Shown one piece after another: positions 49,803 to 59,752 of a DNA stretch of 64,000 bases (its first letter is position 1; the number at the start of each line of letters is the position of its first letter). The DNA lies in assembly GCF_009391885.1 (NCBI RefSeq), contig NZ_VZII01000062.1, forward strand, positions 39,740 through 103,739, given 5' to 3'. The stretch comes from Pseudomonas sp. MN1F (GTDB lineage: Bacteria; Pseudomonadota; Gammaproteobacteria; Pseudomonadales; Pseudomonadaceae). The notes below the pieces were generated by a model. The model had not been told where the DNA came from and made no database searches. It saw only the letters and a list, made by a program, of their open reading frames with translations. The position numbers and the translations under genes were made by a program.

Positions 49803-52667
49803 TCAAGGTTCCAACGTAGCCTGCAACTGCGCCAATCCATCATTTAGCGCCTGCTCCAGCTCGCGCTTGTAGCGCAGGTACAGGCTGGTCGACCCCTGCT
49901 CATCCTCGAGCAGCTCGGACAGGTCCAGGTCGGTGATGTAGCAGCGGTAGTGCCCGGCACTACGCCGCTGGCCAAGGATCTGCCGGGCGACCACTTCATA
50001 CAGTTGGTCGCCATGCTCCAGCTCGGAAAACTCCTGCTGGTCGCAATACAGCGTCACATGTACGTCATCCCCGGTACCGGCCTGCAGAATGGCCTGAACC
50101 TCGTAATAAGGTTGGTCAACGCCGGCGCTGGGCGCCGGGCGAGGCTCGATGCTGCGCGCTTTGCCAGGGCCAGAGGGCAGCAACTGAGCATAGTGGATAG
50201 CCAGTGAAGCCTGCTGCAGATGATCGAGCGGGAGGCGGGCGTCGTGGCGCACCACCACCGAACGCAGAAAACGCTGCAACGGCAGCAGCAGGTGGCTTTC
50301 GTCAAACAATGGCAGGCGCTGCTGCCACAGGGCGTTGTACTCGTCCAGCACGTACAGGTCGGCCCAGCCGTCGAGCAGGCGGTAGAACACCTGGATACAA
50401 TTGCGCCGGCCTTGTTCCAGTACCAGGGGCAGGTCGTAGTCCTGCAGGGCATTGCCATCCAGGTGCAGCGGGCTGTAGCGGCTGCGCACTTCGCCCAGGT
50501 GATCGAGCACGGCGTCATGGTCGGCCAGGGTCGCCAGGCTGACCTGGCCGGGCAACAGTTCCAGCACGTGGGTGTACTGCGCCACTTGCAGCAGGTAGCG
50601 GTGATTCAGGCCCTGGTCGAGCAGCAATTGCACCGTATCGAAGATTTCCTCGACCCGCTGGCTGATGGCCTGGGCGCGGTTGTGGCAGAAGCAGCGCACC
50701 CGTACCTGCGGGCGGTGGCTGCGCTGGCCGAGGCTGTTGAGAAAGTCACGCAGGCAGCGCAGCAGCGCATGTTCACCGTCGTAGCGCTGCACCAGCACTT
50801 CGTTCCAGCTATTGAGGGTGACCTGGTCGAGGGTCAGCACCAGGTTTTCGCGTACGCCGGCATAGCTCAACGAGTCGGTGCGCTCGGTGGTCATCAGGAT
50901 GTTCAGGTCGCGGTGATGGCGCAGCGGGTCGACGCCGACGTTGACCAGCAGCAGGATCTCGTCAGCCACGCTTGGTTGCAGCAGGCGCGCTTCGCTGACG
51001 CTGGCCAGCGGCAGCGGGATGCTCTGTTGCAGGCTGCCCAGCAGGTTGAACAGCTCGAATTCGCTGAGGTCGCTGTCGCCCGGGTGCAAGGCCAGGCGAG
51101 TGGTGCTGTCGATGACGCCGTTGCGGTGGGCCCAGGTCAGCAGTTCGAGCAATTCGCGGCAACGCTTGATCGGGCTGTAATGCTCCCATTCGTGCACCCC
51201 CAGATTGCCGTTGTACAGGCCCCAGTGATGGCTGCCAGGCTCCTTGCGGTTGGGCGACTGGACCAGCGTCAAGGTGTCTTCGGCGATGTCCGGGGCAATG
51301 CCCGGATTGATCACTTCGATCTTGCCGGCACGGCGTTCGAAGGCGGCGTACAGGCGCCGGCCCAGGACATTCAGGTCGCGCTGATCGGCACGGCTGCTGG
51401 CATCCTGGCTTTGCGCGAACTGGCCGAGGAAGCGATAGCTATGGTTGAGCTCCGCCACCAGTTCACGGCGTTCGACGGCGACCTGGCGCACCTTCCACTG
51501 GCTGCGGCTGTCGAGCATGGCCAGCTGGCGCTCGTCCCAGCCCCACTCATCGGTCAGACGCTGCAACAGTTGGCGCTGCCAGCCGTTGCTGCGGGTGCGG
51601 TCCAGGCCGCTCAGCTTCTTGTTGACCTTCAAGTACAGGCTGCGCCGGACCAGTTCGAGCCGTGCGCTTTCGCCGCGTTGCTGCAGGTAGCGCTCGATGC
51701 GCCGGTACACCATCACATAGGGGTCGAGTTCGTCGAGGTTGAGATGGTTGGCGAACACCGCCTGCTTGTAGTCCAGGCTCAGGCAGCGCACCGTCGGGTG
51801 CTCGCTGGCATAGACCTCGGTCAGCAGCAGCTTGAGCAGTGACTTGTAGGGCGAATCGATCCCCTTGAACAGCTGCCAAAGCCCGGCGCCGACATACTCG
51901 CCGGACGGGATATGGGCAAGGTTGCCAAGGTCCAGGGCGTCCTGGTTGCGGATGAAGCGCTTGGACAGCAGGGTCTCGGTATAGGCCTGATAGTTGTGCT
52001 CTTCATAGACCGGCACCAGCCACCACAGCGGCGTGCGCCCGGCGAGCCAGATAGCGGTGCGGTAGAACTCGTCGAGCAGCAGGAAATGCTGGGTGGTGCC
52101 GCAGTCGTCGGAGCTGAGCTGGCTGTCGCGCTGGCCCTGGGCGAAGCTTTGCGGGTCGATCAGGAAGAAGTGTGCCTCGGCACCCTGGCTGGCCGCCCAG
52201 GTCTCCAGTAGCTGGCACTTGCGGCGCAGTTCCTCGCGTTCGGCCTCGGTCAGGCCGGGGGCATGGCACACCCACAGGTCCATGTCGCTCTGTTCGGCCT
52301 GGGCCAATGAGCCGAGGCTGCCCATCAGGAACAGGCCGTGGATCGGCCGAGGCGGGTTGCCATGGCGCGCCTTGTAGGCGAACGAACGAGCCAGGCGCTG
52401 GGCATCGGCGACCTGTTCGGCATCCGGCTCGAACCCCGCCACCCCGGCCGGAGTGGCGCCGGACACGTAACCGGGCAGCAGCGGGTGGTTGACGTGGAAC
52501 AGCAGCGGCAGCAGGGTCAGGACCAGTTGCTGGCGGCTCGACAGGCCCTCCATCGCGCGCTCGAGCCGGCACTGGTTGATGTGCAGGAAGCGCGCACGCA
52601 ATGTCGCCAGCACCTTGCGGTCGATGCCTTCGTCCAGGTCAGGGCGGATTTCGTGGGGGTAGTTCAT
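49803..52667 (-). CDS. cyaA: Class I adenylate cyclase CyaA
   Basis: A 954-residue class I adenylate cyclase that makes cAMP for Vfr. The N-terminal catalytic part has the nucleotidyltransferase motif LFLMGSLGSLAQAEQSDMDL, where Gly-Ser and the Asp pair (DMDLW) are expected in the active site. The N-terminal leader and the long C-terminal regulatory half are as in other Pseudomonas proteins. It converges on rnk. The channel at 10590 carries a cyclic-nucleotide-type domain, but nothing else links them. Confidence 0.95.
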   Translation of the reverse strand: MNYPHEIRPDLDEGIDRKVLATLRARFLHINQCRLERAMEGLSSRQQLVLTLLPLLFHVNHPLLPGYVSGATPAGVAGFEPDAEQVADAQRLARSFAYKARHGNPPRPIHGLFLMGSLGSLAQAEQSDMDLWVCHAPGLTEAEREELRRKCQLLETWAASQGAEAHFFLIDPQSFAQGQRDSQLSSDDCGTTQHFLLLDEFYRTAIWLAGRTPLWWLVPVYEEHNYQAYTETLLSKRFIRNQDALDLGNLAHIPSGEYVGAGLWQLFKGIDSPYKSLLKLLLTEVYASEHPTVRCLSLDYKQAVFANHLNLDELDPYVMVYRRIERYLQQRGESARLELVRRSLYLKVNKKLSGLDRTRSNGWQRQLLQRLTDEWGWDERQLAMLDSRSQWKVRQVAVERRELVAELNHSYRFLGQFAQSQDASSRADQRDLNVLGRRLYAAFERRAGKIEVINPGIAPDIAEDTLTLVQSPNRKEPGSHHWGLYNGNLGVHEWEHYSPIKRCRELLELLTWAHRNGVIDSTTRLALHPGDSDLSEFELFNLLGSLQQSIPLPLASVSEARLLQPSVADEILLLVNVGVDPLRHHRDLNILMTTERTDSLSYAGVRENLVLTLDQVTLNSWNEVLVQRYDGEHALLRCLRDFLNSLGQRSHRPQVRVRCFCHNRAQAISQRVEEIFDTVQLLLDQGLNHRYLLQVAQYTHVLELLPGQVSLATLADHDAVLDHLGEVRSRYSPLHLDGNALQDYDLPLVLEQGRRNCIQVFYRLLDGWADLYVLDEYNALWQQRLPLFDESHLLLPLQRFLRSVVVRHDARLPLDHLQQASLAIHYAQLLPSGPGKARSIEPRPAPSAGVDQPYYEVQAILQAGTGDDVHVTLYCDQQEFSELEHGDQLYEVVARQILGQRRSAGHYRCYITDLDLSELLEDEQGSTSLYLRYKRELEQALNDGLAQLQATLEP

Positions 52668-52765
52668 TGCGCACTCAGGGCGGGCGAGGAAAGCTGTGGC
52701 GAGTTTAGCCTGAGTGGAGCAGTCGGATAAGCGCTAATTGTTTTATTGACGTCATTTATATAGCG

Positions 52766-52812
52766 CCTGTTCGGGCCCTTCGCGGGCTTGCCCGCGAAGA
52801 GGCCGGTACAGG
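52766..52812. repeat. REP element between cyaA and the TIGR02647 gene
   Basis: CCTGT and ACAGG outer arms enclose CTTCGCGGGCTTGCCCGCGAAG, a 9-bp stem with the REP core. It lies just after the TIGR02647 gene. Confidence 0.7.
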
Positions 52813-52813
52813 T

Positions 52814-53059
52814 TTATGCGGGCTGTGGGTTCTTCAGGACATTCAGCAGCAGTTGCACGCTCTCTGCCGCATCATGCCCCAGGCTGGTCAGGTAACCGCC
52901 ATCGGGTTGATCGGTCAGTTGCTTGGCATGCAGGCGCTTGGCGGCGGAGACAAGGGCAGGGGAGGCGTTGGCGTGAATCTTGATCCCTTCCTGGCTGCTG
53001 TCCAGGTTGAACAGGGCAAGCACTTCCAGTTCGGCGATCAGTTCGGGGCTAAAAGACAT
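52814..53059 (-). CDS. TIGR02647 family protein
   Basis: An 81-residue conserved pseudomonad protein (SFSPELIAELEVLALFNLDS; TSLGHDAAESVQLLLNVL). The pattern fits TIGR02647, a small, possibly DNA-binding family of unknown role. GGAGTCGCC lies before ATG 53059. Gene neighbours (cyaA, a conserved small acidic protein, argH) are conserved in the genus. Confidence 0.8.
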   Translation of the reverse strand: MSFSPELIAELEVLALFNLDSSQEGIKIHANASPALVSAAKRLHAKQLTDQPDGGYLTSLGHDAAESVQLLLNVLKNPQPA

Positions 53060-53128
53060 GGCGACTCCTGACTTCCAGACAAGGATGGCGGCACCGCCAG
53101 CGGTGCCTGATCCAAGAGTGTAGCCGGG

Positions 53129-53428
53129 TTATTCGTCGTCGCCTTGATCCATCTCAGGCGGCAGCTCGGGCAGGGCGCGCAGGGCGGTCTCGTACCACTC
53201 GCCGTTGAACGCGCGGTCTTCCTGGAGCATGTTGTCGATCTCGAAGGCCAGTACGTGGGCCATGAGGTTGAGGATGTCTTCGCGCTCATAGCCAACCAGG
53301 GTCAGCTTGTTGAAGGTGGCCTTGGCCGCTGGCGGCTCGCCGCTTTCGATCTGGTTTTCGATGGCTTCGGTCAGTGTCGCCTCGGCGAAGGCTTCGTCGT
53401 CATTGTCGATTTCGTCGTGTTCGCTCAT
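53129..53428 (-). CDS. Conserved small acidic hypothetical protein
   Basis: A 99-residue acidic protein (SEHDEIDNDDEAFAEATLTE; LMAHVLAFEIDNMLQEDRAF) of unknown function, seen beside cyaA in pseudomonads. ATG 53428 has AGGAG upstream; the longer ORF is discarded. No signal, membrane helix or catalytic motif. Confidence 0.75.
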   Translation of the reverse strand: MSEHDEIDNDDEAFAEATLTEAIENQIESGEPPAAKATFNKLTLVGYEREDILNLMAHVLAFEIDNMLQEDRAFNGEWYETALRALPELPPEMDQGDDE

Positions 53429-53574
53429 GGCGCTACTCCTGTGGTGGGACGCACAGTTTGCCACGCCCGCGCTGGCAATGCCCGGTCATCGACAGGGTGT
53501 ATGACGCTGGTCAGGCATCGGCGTACGGTCTATAACAGCCGAGCCATCCCCACACGGCCTGGAGGCTGTAACCC

Positions 53575-54237
53575 ATGCTCAAGCTTCACGGATTCTCGGT
53601 CAGCAACTACTACAACATGGTCAAGCTGGCCCTGCTGGAGAAAGGCCTGCCTTTCGAGGAAGTCACCTTCTATGGCGGGCAGGCACCGCATGCGCTGGAA
53701 GTCAGCCCGCGGGGCAAGGTGCCGGTGCTGGAAACCGAACACGGCTTCCTCAGCGAAACCAGCGTCATTCTCGACTATATCGAGCAGACCCAAGGTGGCA
53801 AGGCACTGCTGCCGAGCGACGCGTTCGGCCAGGCCAAGGTGCGCGAGCTGCTCAAGGAAATCGAGCTGTACATCGAGCTGCCGGCGCGTACCTGCTACGG
53901 CGAGTCGTTCTTTGGCATGGCGGTGGAGCCGCTGATCAAGGAGCGGGCACGTGCCGACTTGCTGGCGGGCTTTGCCACGCTCAAGCGCAATGGCCGTTTT
54001 GCGCCTTATGTGGCGGGTGAGCAACTGACCCTGGCCGACCTGATGTTCTGCTTCTCGGTGGACCTGGCGTACGCGGTAGGCAAGAAGGTGCTGGGCATCG
54101 ACTTCCTGGCGGACTTCCCGCAGGCCAAGGCGTTGCTGCAACTGATGGGCGAGAACCCGCACATGGCGCGGATCGTGGCGGACAAGGAGGCCTCGATGCC
54201 AGCCTTCATGGAGATGATTCGCAGCGGCAAACGCTGA
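53575..54237 (+). CDS. Glutathione S-transferase family protein
   Basis: A 220-residue GST. The N-terminal thioredoxin-like half has LHGFSVSNYYNMVKLALLEK, KVPVLE (cis-Pro) and the glutathione-contact ETSVILDYIE. The C-terminal helical half includes LTLADLMFCFSVDLAY. Substrate unknown; detoxification is the usual role. It ends at a strong hairpin and converges on argH. Confidence 0.9.
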   Translation: MLKLHGFSVSNYYNMVKLALLEKGLPFEEVTFYGGQAPHALEVSPRGKVPVLETEHGFLSETSVILDYIEQTQGGKALLPSDAFGQAKVRELLKEIELYIELPARTCYGESFFGMAVEPLIKERARADLLAGFATLKRNGRFAPYVAGEQLTLADLMFCFSVDLAYAVGKKVLGIDFLADFPQAKALLQLMGENPHMARIVADKEASMPAFMEMIRSGKR

Positions 54238-54243
54238 ATGGCT

Positions 54244-54262
54244 GGGGCCGCAAAGCGGCCCC
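54244..54262. terminator. Hairpin between the GST gene and argH
   Basis: GGGGCCGC-aaa-GCGGCCCC is a perfect 8-bp stem in the convergent gap. Confidence 0.6.
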
Positions 54263-54272
54263 AGGTTCTAGA

Positions 54273-55667
<1,395 letters not shown>

Positions 55668-55977
55668 GGATTCACTCTATGCAGGCGTGAACGAAAAAGT
55701 GGCGCCGATAATAGCAGGGTTTGCGCCTGACACCGCAGGACGTCGGTCGACAGAAACCGGTGGGAAACATCGGTAAAGATGGCTGAAGACGATATTCAAC
55801 GATTGAACGGCAGTGTTCCACGGACCGTCTACAGTTGGACAGAGGACTGGCAGCTATTCAGCCGACTCAGTGAATCTTTGGCCTTCGTATCGGTCTAGAG
55901 CGTGACCGCAGCGTCGCTCGACCTGCTCTTGTCTACGCTATACCTGTGCGAGACTCACTCAGGAATCCAGAGCAATT
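55668..55977. other. Intergenic region between argH and algR
   Basis: These 310 bases hold the divergent promoters of argH and algR. I see only weak candidates (for example TATACC at 55939 as a -10 of algR) and no convincing ORF. The kinase gene fimS/algZ, which sits directly upstream of algR in P. aeruginosa, is not here. Confidence 0.5.
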
Positions 55978-56721
55978 ATGAATGTCCTGATCGTTGATGA
56001 CGAACCCCAAGCCCGTGAACGCCTCACACGGCTATTCGCTGAATTGGAGGGGTACACCGTGCTGGAGCCCAGCGCCACCAACGGCGAGGAGGCCCTGACA
56101 CTGATCGAAAGCCTCAAGCCCGATGTGGTCCTGCTGGACATCGGCATGCCAGGCCTGGATGGCCTGCAGGTCGCCGCTCGCCTGTGCGAGCGCGAGGCGC
56201 CACCGTCGGTGGTGTTCTGTACCGGCGACGATGAATACGGTGCCGAGGCATTCAAGGACAGCACCCTCAGCCACGTGACCAAGCCGATTCAACCACAGGC
56301 CCTGCGCGATGCCTTGCGCAAGGCCGAGAAGCCCAACCGTGCCCAGCTGGCAGCGTTGACCCGGCCTGGCAGCGAGGGCGGCGGCCCGCGTAGCCATATC
56401 AGTGCGCGCACGCGTAAAGGGATCGAGCTGATTCCGTTGCCCCAGGTGATCTATTTCATCGCCGACCACAAGTACGTGACCTTGCGCCACGAGGCCGGGG
56501 AGGTGCTGCTCGACGAGCCGCTCAAGGCGTTGGAGGACGAGTTCGGCGAGCGCTTCGTGCGCATCCACCGCAATGCGCTGGTCGCGCGCGAACGCATCGA
56601 ACGCCTGCAACGCACGCCGCTGGGGCATTTCCAGCTGTTCCTCAAGGGCCTTGACGGCGATGCCCTGACTGTCAGCCGCCGGCATGTGGCGGGTGTGCGC
56701 AAGATGATGCAAACACTCTAG
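55978..56721 (+). CDS. algR: Response regulator AlgR (LytTR family)
   Basis: A 247-residue regulator. Receiver residues are present: VLIVDDEPQARERLTRLFAE acidic pocket, phospho-Asp in VVLLDIGMPG, and Lys in VTKPI. The C-terminal LytTR DNA-binding domain has VIYFIADHKYVTLRHEAGE and RFVRIHRNALV. In P. aeruginosa AlgR controls alginate, twitching and virulence. Here the adjacent partner kinase gene is missing, so its activation may differ. Confidence 0.93.
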   Translation: MNVLIVDDEPQARERLTRLFAELEGYTVLEPSATNGEEALTLIESLKPDVVLLDIGMPGLDGLQVAARLCEREAPPSVVFCTGDDEYGAEAFKDSTLSHVTKPIQPQALRDALRKAEKPNRAQLAALTRPGSEGGGPRSHISARTRKGIELIPLPQVIYFIADHKYVTLRHEAGEVLLDEPLKALEDEFGERFVRIHRNALVARERIERLQRTPLGHFQLFLKGLDGDALTVSRRHVAGVRKMMQTL

Positions 56722-56752
56722 GGCCCAGCCTGCATGGCAAGGGCCGTGCCCT

Positions 56753-56818
56753 TGTTCGCGGCAGAAGCCGCTTCTACAGGCACGGCGCCGCCTGTAGGAG
56801 CGGCTTTAGCCGCGAAGG
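56753..56818. repeat. Inverted pair of REP-like elements between algR and hemC
   Basis: GTTCGCGGCAGAAGCCGC...TACAGG (56754-56780) and CCTGTAGGAGCGGCTTTAGC...GCGAAGG (56791-56818) are inverted copies around a short centre. They lie in the 178-base gap before hemC. Confidence 0.6.
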
Positions 56819-56899
56819 GACCTCACGCTGATCCACATCTGCAAGCGATGCCGGTGATGCTGTTATCATCAGCGGCATTTCTCTGGATCGGGGCGTTCC

Positions 56900-57841
56900 A
56901 TGTCCACTCGCGAAATCCGCATTGCCACCCGTAAAAGTGCCTTGGCCCTGTGGCAGGCCGAATACGTCAAAGCCCGCCTCGAGCAGGCTCACCCCGGTCT
57001 GTTGGTGACCCTGGTACCTATGGTCAGCCGCGGCGACAAGCTGCTTGATGCACCGCTGGCGAAGATCGGCGGCAAAGGGCTGTTCGTCAAAGAGCTGGAA
57101 ACCGCGCTGCTGGACAACGAAGCCGACATCGCCGTGCATTCGATGAAGGACGTGCCCATGGACTTCCCCGAAGGCCTGGGCCTGTACTGCATCTGCGAGC
57201 GCGAAGACCCGCGCGATGCCTTCGTCTCCAATACCTTCGCCAGCCTCGACGCCCTGCCGGCCGGCAGCATCGTCGGCACCTCCAGCCTGCGCCGCCAGGC
57301 CCAGTTGCTGGCCCGTCGGCCGGACCTGAAAATCCACTTCCTGCGCGGCAACGTCAACACCCGCCTGGCCAAGCTCGATGCCGGTGAATACGACGCCATC
57401 ATCCTCGCTGCCGCGGGCCTGATTCGCCTGGGCTTCGAGGACCGCATCACCGATACCATCAGCGTCGACGACAGCTTGCCAGCCGGTGGCCAGGGCGCGG
57501 TGGGCATCGAGTGCCGCAGCGCCGACACCGAAATCCATGCGCTGCTGGCGCCGCTGCACCATGCCGATACCGCCGACCGCGTAGTCGCCGAGCGTGCCTT
57601 GAACAAGCGCCTCAACGGTGGCTGCCAGGTGCCGATCGCCTGCTATGCGGTGCTCGAAGGCGATCAGCTGTGGCTGCGCGGCCTGGTGGGCCAGCCAAGT
57701 GGCGGTACCCTGCTGGTGGCGGATGCCCGTGCGCCGCGTGAGGCTGCCGAAACCCTGGGCGTGCAGGTTGCCGAAGACCTGCTGGGGCAGGGCGCCGAAG
57801 CCATTCTCAAGGAAGTCTACGGCGAGGCCGGGCACCCGTGA
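56900..57841 (+). CDS. hemC: Hydroxymethylbilane synthase HemC
   Basis: A 313-residue enzyme that joins four porphobilinogens into hydroxymethylbilane. The Cys carrying the dipyrromethane cofactor is in LNGGCQVPIACYAV. The N-terminal ATRKSALALWQAEYVKARLE and the DVPMDFPEGL segments are typical. It is first in hemC-hemD-hemX-hemY; its stop overlaps the GTG of hemD (GTGA). Confidence 0.97.
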   Translation: MSTREIRIATRKSALALWQAEYVKARLEQAHPGLLVTLVPMVSRGDKLLDAPLAKIGGKGLFVKELETALLDNEADIAVHSMKDVPMDFPEGLGLYCICEREDPRDAFVSNTFASLDALPAGSIVGTSSLRRQAQLLARRPDLKIHFLRGNVNTRLAKLDAGEYDAIILAAAGLIRLGFEDRITDTISVDDSLPAGGQGAVGIECRSADTEIHALLAPLHHADTADRVVAERALNKRLNGGCQVPIACYAVLEGDQLWLRGLVGQPSGGTLLVADARAPREAAETLGVQVAEDLLGQGAEAILKEVYGEAGHP

Positions 57842-58620
57842 GCCCCTGGCGCCTGTTGCTGACCCGGCCTGAAGAGGACTGCGCGGCACTGGCGCAGAGT
57901 CTGGCCGCTGCCGGTGTGGCCAGCAGTTGCCTGCCGTTGCTGGCCATCGAGCCCGTCGCTCTGGCTGACGGGCAGCGTCAACAGCTGGCCGGGCTGGCGC
58001 AGTACCAAGCGATCGTCGTGGTCAGCAAGCCGGCGGCCCGACTGCTGCTTGAGCAGTTGCAACGCGCTGGCCTGCAGGCGCCGCCCGCAGGTTGGTTCAC
58101 CGTGGGTGAAGCGACGGCAGCAGTGCTGCAGGGCGCAGGCCTTCAGGTGACATTCCCCATGCAAGGTGACGACAGCGAGGCCTTGCTCGCGCTCCCGGCC
58201 CTGCGCCAGGCTATTGCGGCGCCTGAAGCGCATGTGCTGATCGTTCGCGGCGTCGGAGGTCGCGAACTGCTGGCCGAGCGTCTTGCAGAGCAAGGTGCTA
58301 GTGTCGAATATCTGGAACTGTATCGTCGCTGCCTGCCGGAGTACCCGGCGGGCACGCTGATGCGCCGCATAGAAGCGGAACGCCTCAATGGCCTGGTGGT
58401 CAGCAGTGGGCAGGGTCTGGAACATTTGCAGCAGATGGCCGCAGCCGATTGGCCGCGAGTAGCCTGCCTGCCGTTGTTCGTACCCAGCCCGCGAGTTGCT
58501 GAACAGGCCCGGGCCGCCGGGGCCCAACAGGTTGTGGATTGCCGTGGCGCGAGTGCCACGGCCTTGCTGGCAGCTGTGCAGCGCAGCGCTGCACCTGCCT
58601 TTCAAGGCGCTTCGCACTAG
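57838..58620 (+). CDS. hemD: Uroporphyrinogen-III synthase HemD
   Basis: A 260-residue enzyme that closes hydroxymethylbilane into uroporphyrinogen III. The family is weakly conserved; LLLTRPEEDCAALAQSLAAA, the VSKPAARLLLEQL segment and the VEYLELYRR hinge are recognisable. It starts at GTG 57838, overlapping hemC by four bases. Confidence 0.93.
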   Translation: MSPWRLLLTRPEEDCAALAQSLAAAGVASSCLPLLAIEPVALADGQRQQLAGLAQYQAIVVVSKPAARLLLEQLQRAGLQAPPAGWFTVGEATAAVLQGAGLQVTFPMQGDDSEALLALPALRQAIAAPEAHVLIVRGVGGRELLAERLAEQGASVEYLELYRRCLPEYPAGTLMRRIEAERLNGLVVSSGQGLEHLQQMAAADWPRVACLPLFVPSPRVAEQARAAGAQQVVDCRGASATALLAAVQRSAAPAFQGASH

Positions 58621-58651
58621 CGCGAGGTGCCCCCATGCAAAGGATGGATAC

Positions 58652-59752
58652 GTGAGCGAAACTGTCTTGTCCAACAATGATCAGCCGTCGGTGCAAGCGC
58701 CGGCGCAACCCGTCACCGACAAGCCTGTAAAGCGCTCTGGCAGTGGTCTGGCCGTGCTGGCGCTGTTGCTGGGTGCGGCCGGGGTCGCAGTAGGGGGTTG
58801 GGGTGTGTGGCAGGTGCGGCAACTGCAAGGCAGTGAGGTGAACCAGGGCCAGCACCTTGAAGCCCTCAGCCAGCGCGCTGCGGCACTGCAGCAGCGTGAG
58901 CAGCAGATCAGTGCACAACTGGCCAGCCTGCCGGCCGCCAGCGAGCTGGAAGACCGCCGCCGCCTGGTGGCGCAGCTGCAAGGCGATCAGCAGCGTCTCA
59001 GCCAGCGTCTGGAAACCGCACTCGGCGAAAGCCGCAAGGAGTGGCGCCTGGCCGAGGCCGAGCACCTGCTGCGCCTGGCTACCCTGCGCTTGTCGGCGCT
59101 GCAGGACATCACCAGCGCCAAGGCCCTGGTCGAAGGGGCCGACGAAATCCTCCGCGAACAGAGCGACCCGGGCGCCTTTGCCGCCCGCGAGCAACTGGCG
59201 CGCAGCCTGGCCACGCTCAACAGCACCCAGCAGCCGGACCGCACTGGCCTGTTCCTCAAGCTCGCCGCCCAGCGAGAGCTGGTGCAGCAGCTCAGCGCCC
59301 AGGCGCCCGAGTTCGCCAGCAACGCCGATGCGCTCGGTGCGCTGACTGCCGATGGTGACGGGGCCAGTCGCCTGTCGCAGTGGTGGGCTGAAATCTCCAA
59401 GTACTTCCAGATCGACTTCAACGCCGACGACAATGTGCGGCCGTTGCTGGCTGGCCAGCAGCTGAACCAGCTGCGCCTGGCCCTGAGCCTGACCATCGAG
59501 CAGGCGCAGTGGGCTGCGCTCAATGGCGAGGCCAAGGTCTACAACCAGGCCCTGGATGATGCCCGCAGCGTGCTGCTGGCCAACTTCAATGCCGACAACC
59601 CACAAAGCAAGGCGATGCTCGACAGCCTCAATGCACTGGCTGAGCAGCCCGTCTCGGTAGTAACCCCGGACCTGAGCGAAAGCCTGGCGGCGGTGCAGGC
59701 GTACATTCAGCGCCGCCATCTGCCAGCCGAGGCTGAAGGAGGCAAGCCATGA
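58652..59752 (+). CDS. hemX: HemX family membrane protein
   Basis: A 366-residue protein with one N-terminal membrane helix (about 28-50, GLAVLALLLGAAGVAVGGWG), a coiled coil (about 60-130) and a conserved helical periplasmic domain (WRLAEAEHLLRLATLRLSAL). It is often labelled a uroporphyrinogen methyltransferase, but it lacks that domain. It probably organises haem synthesis at the membrane. GTG 58652 follows AAGGA; the ORF upstream overlaps hemD. Its stop overlaps hemY by four bases. Confidence 0.88.
   Translation: MSETVLSNNDQPSVQAPAQPVTDKPVKRSGSGLAVLALLLGAAGVAVGGWGVWQVRQLQGSEVNQGQHLEALSQRAAALQQREQQISAQLASLPAASELEDRRRLVAQLQGDQQRLSQRLETALGESRKEWRLAEAEHLLRLATLRLSALQDITSAKALVEGADEILREQSDPGAFAAREQLARSLATLNSTQQPDRTGLFLKLAAQRELVQQLSAQAPEFASNADALGALTADGDGASRLSQWWAEISKYFQIDFNADDNVRPLLAGQQLNQLRLALSLTIEQAQWAALNGEAKVYNQALDDARSVLLANFNADNPQSKAMLDSLNALAEQPVSVVTPDLSESLAAVQAYIQRRHLPAEAEGGKP

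Noticed and set aside
49803..52667. Link between cyaA and the CNBD channel at 10590 as one system
   Set aside because: They are 38 kb apart and the channel's nucleotide site looks degenerate; no evidence for a functional pair.
58652..59752. hemX product as uroporphyrinogen-III methyltransferase
   Set aside because: The SAM-dependent methyltransferase domain is absent; the protein is a membrane-anchored coiled-coil HemX.
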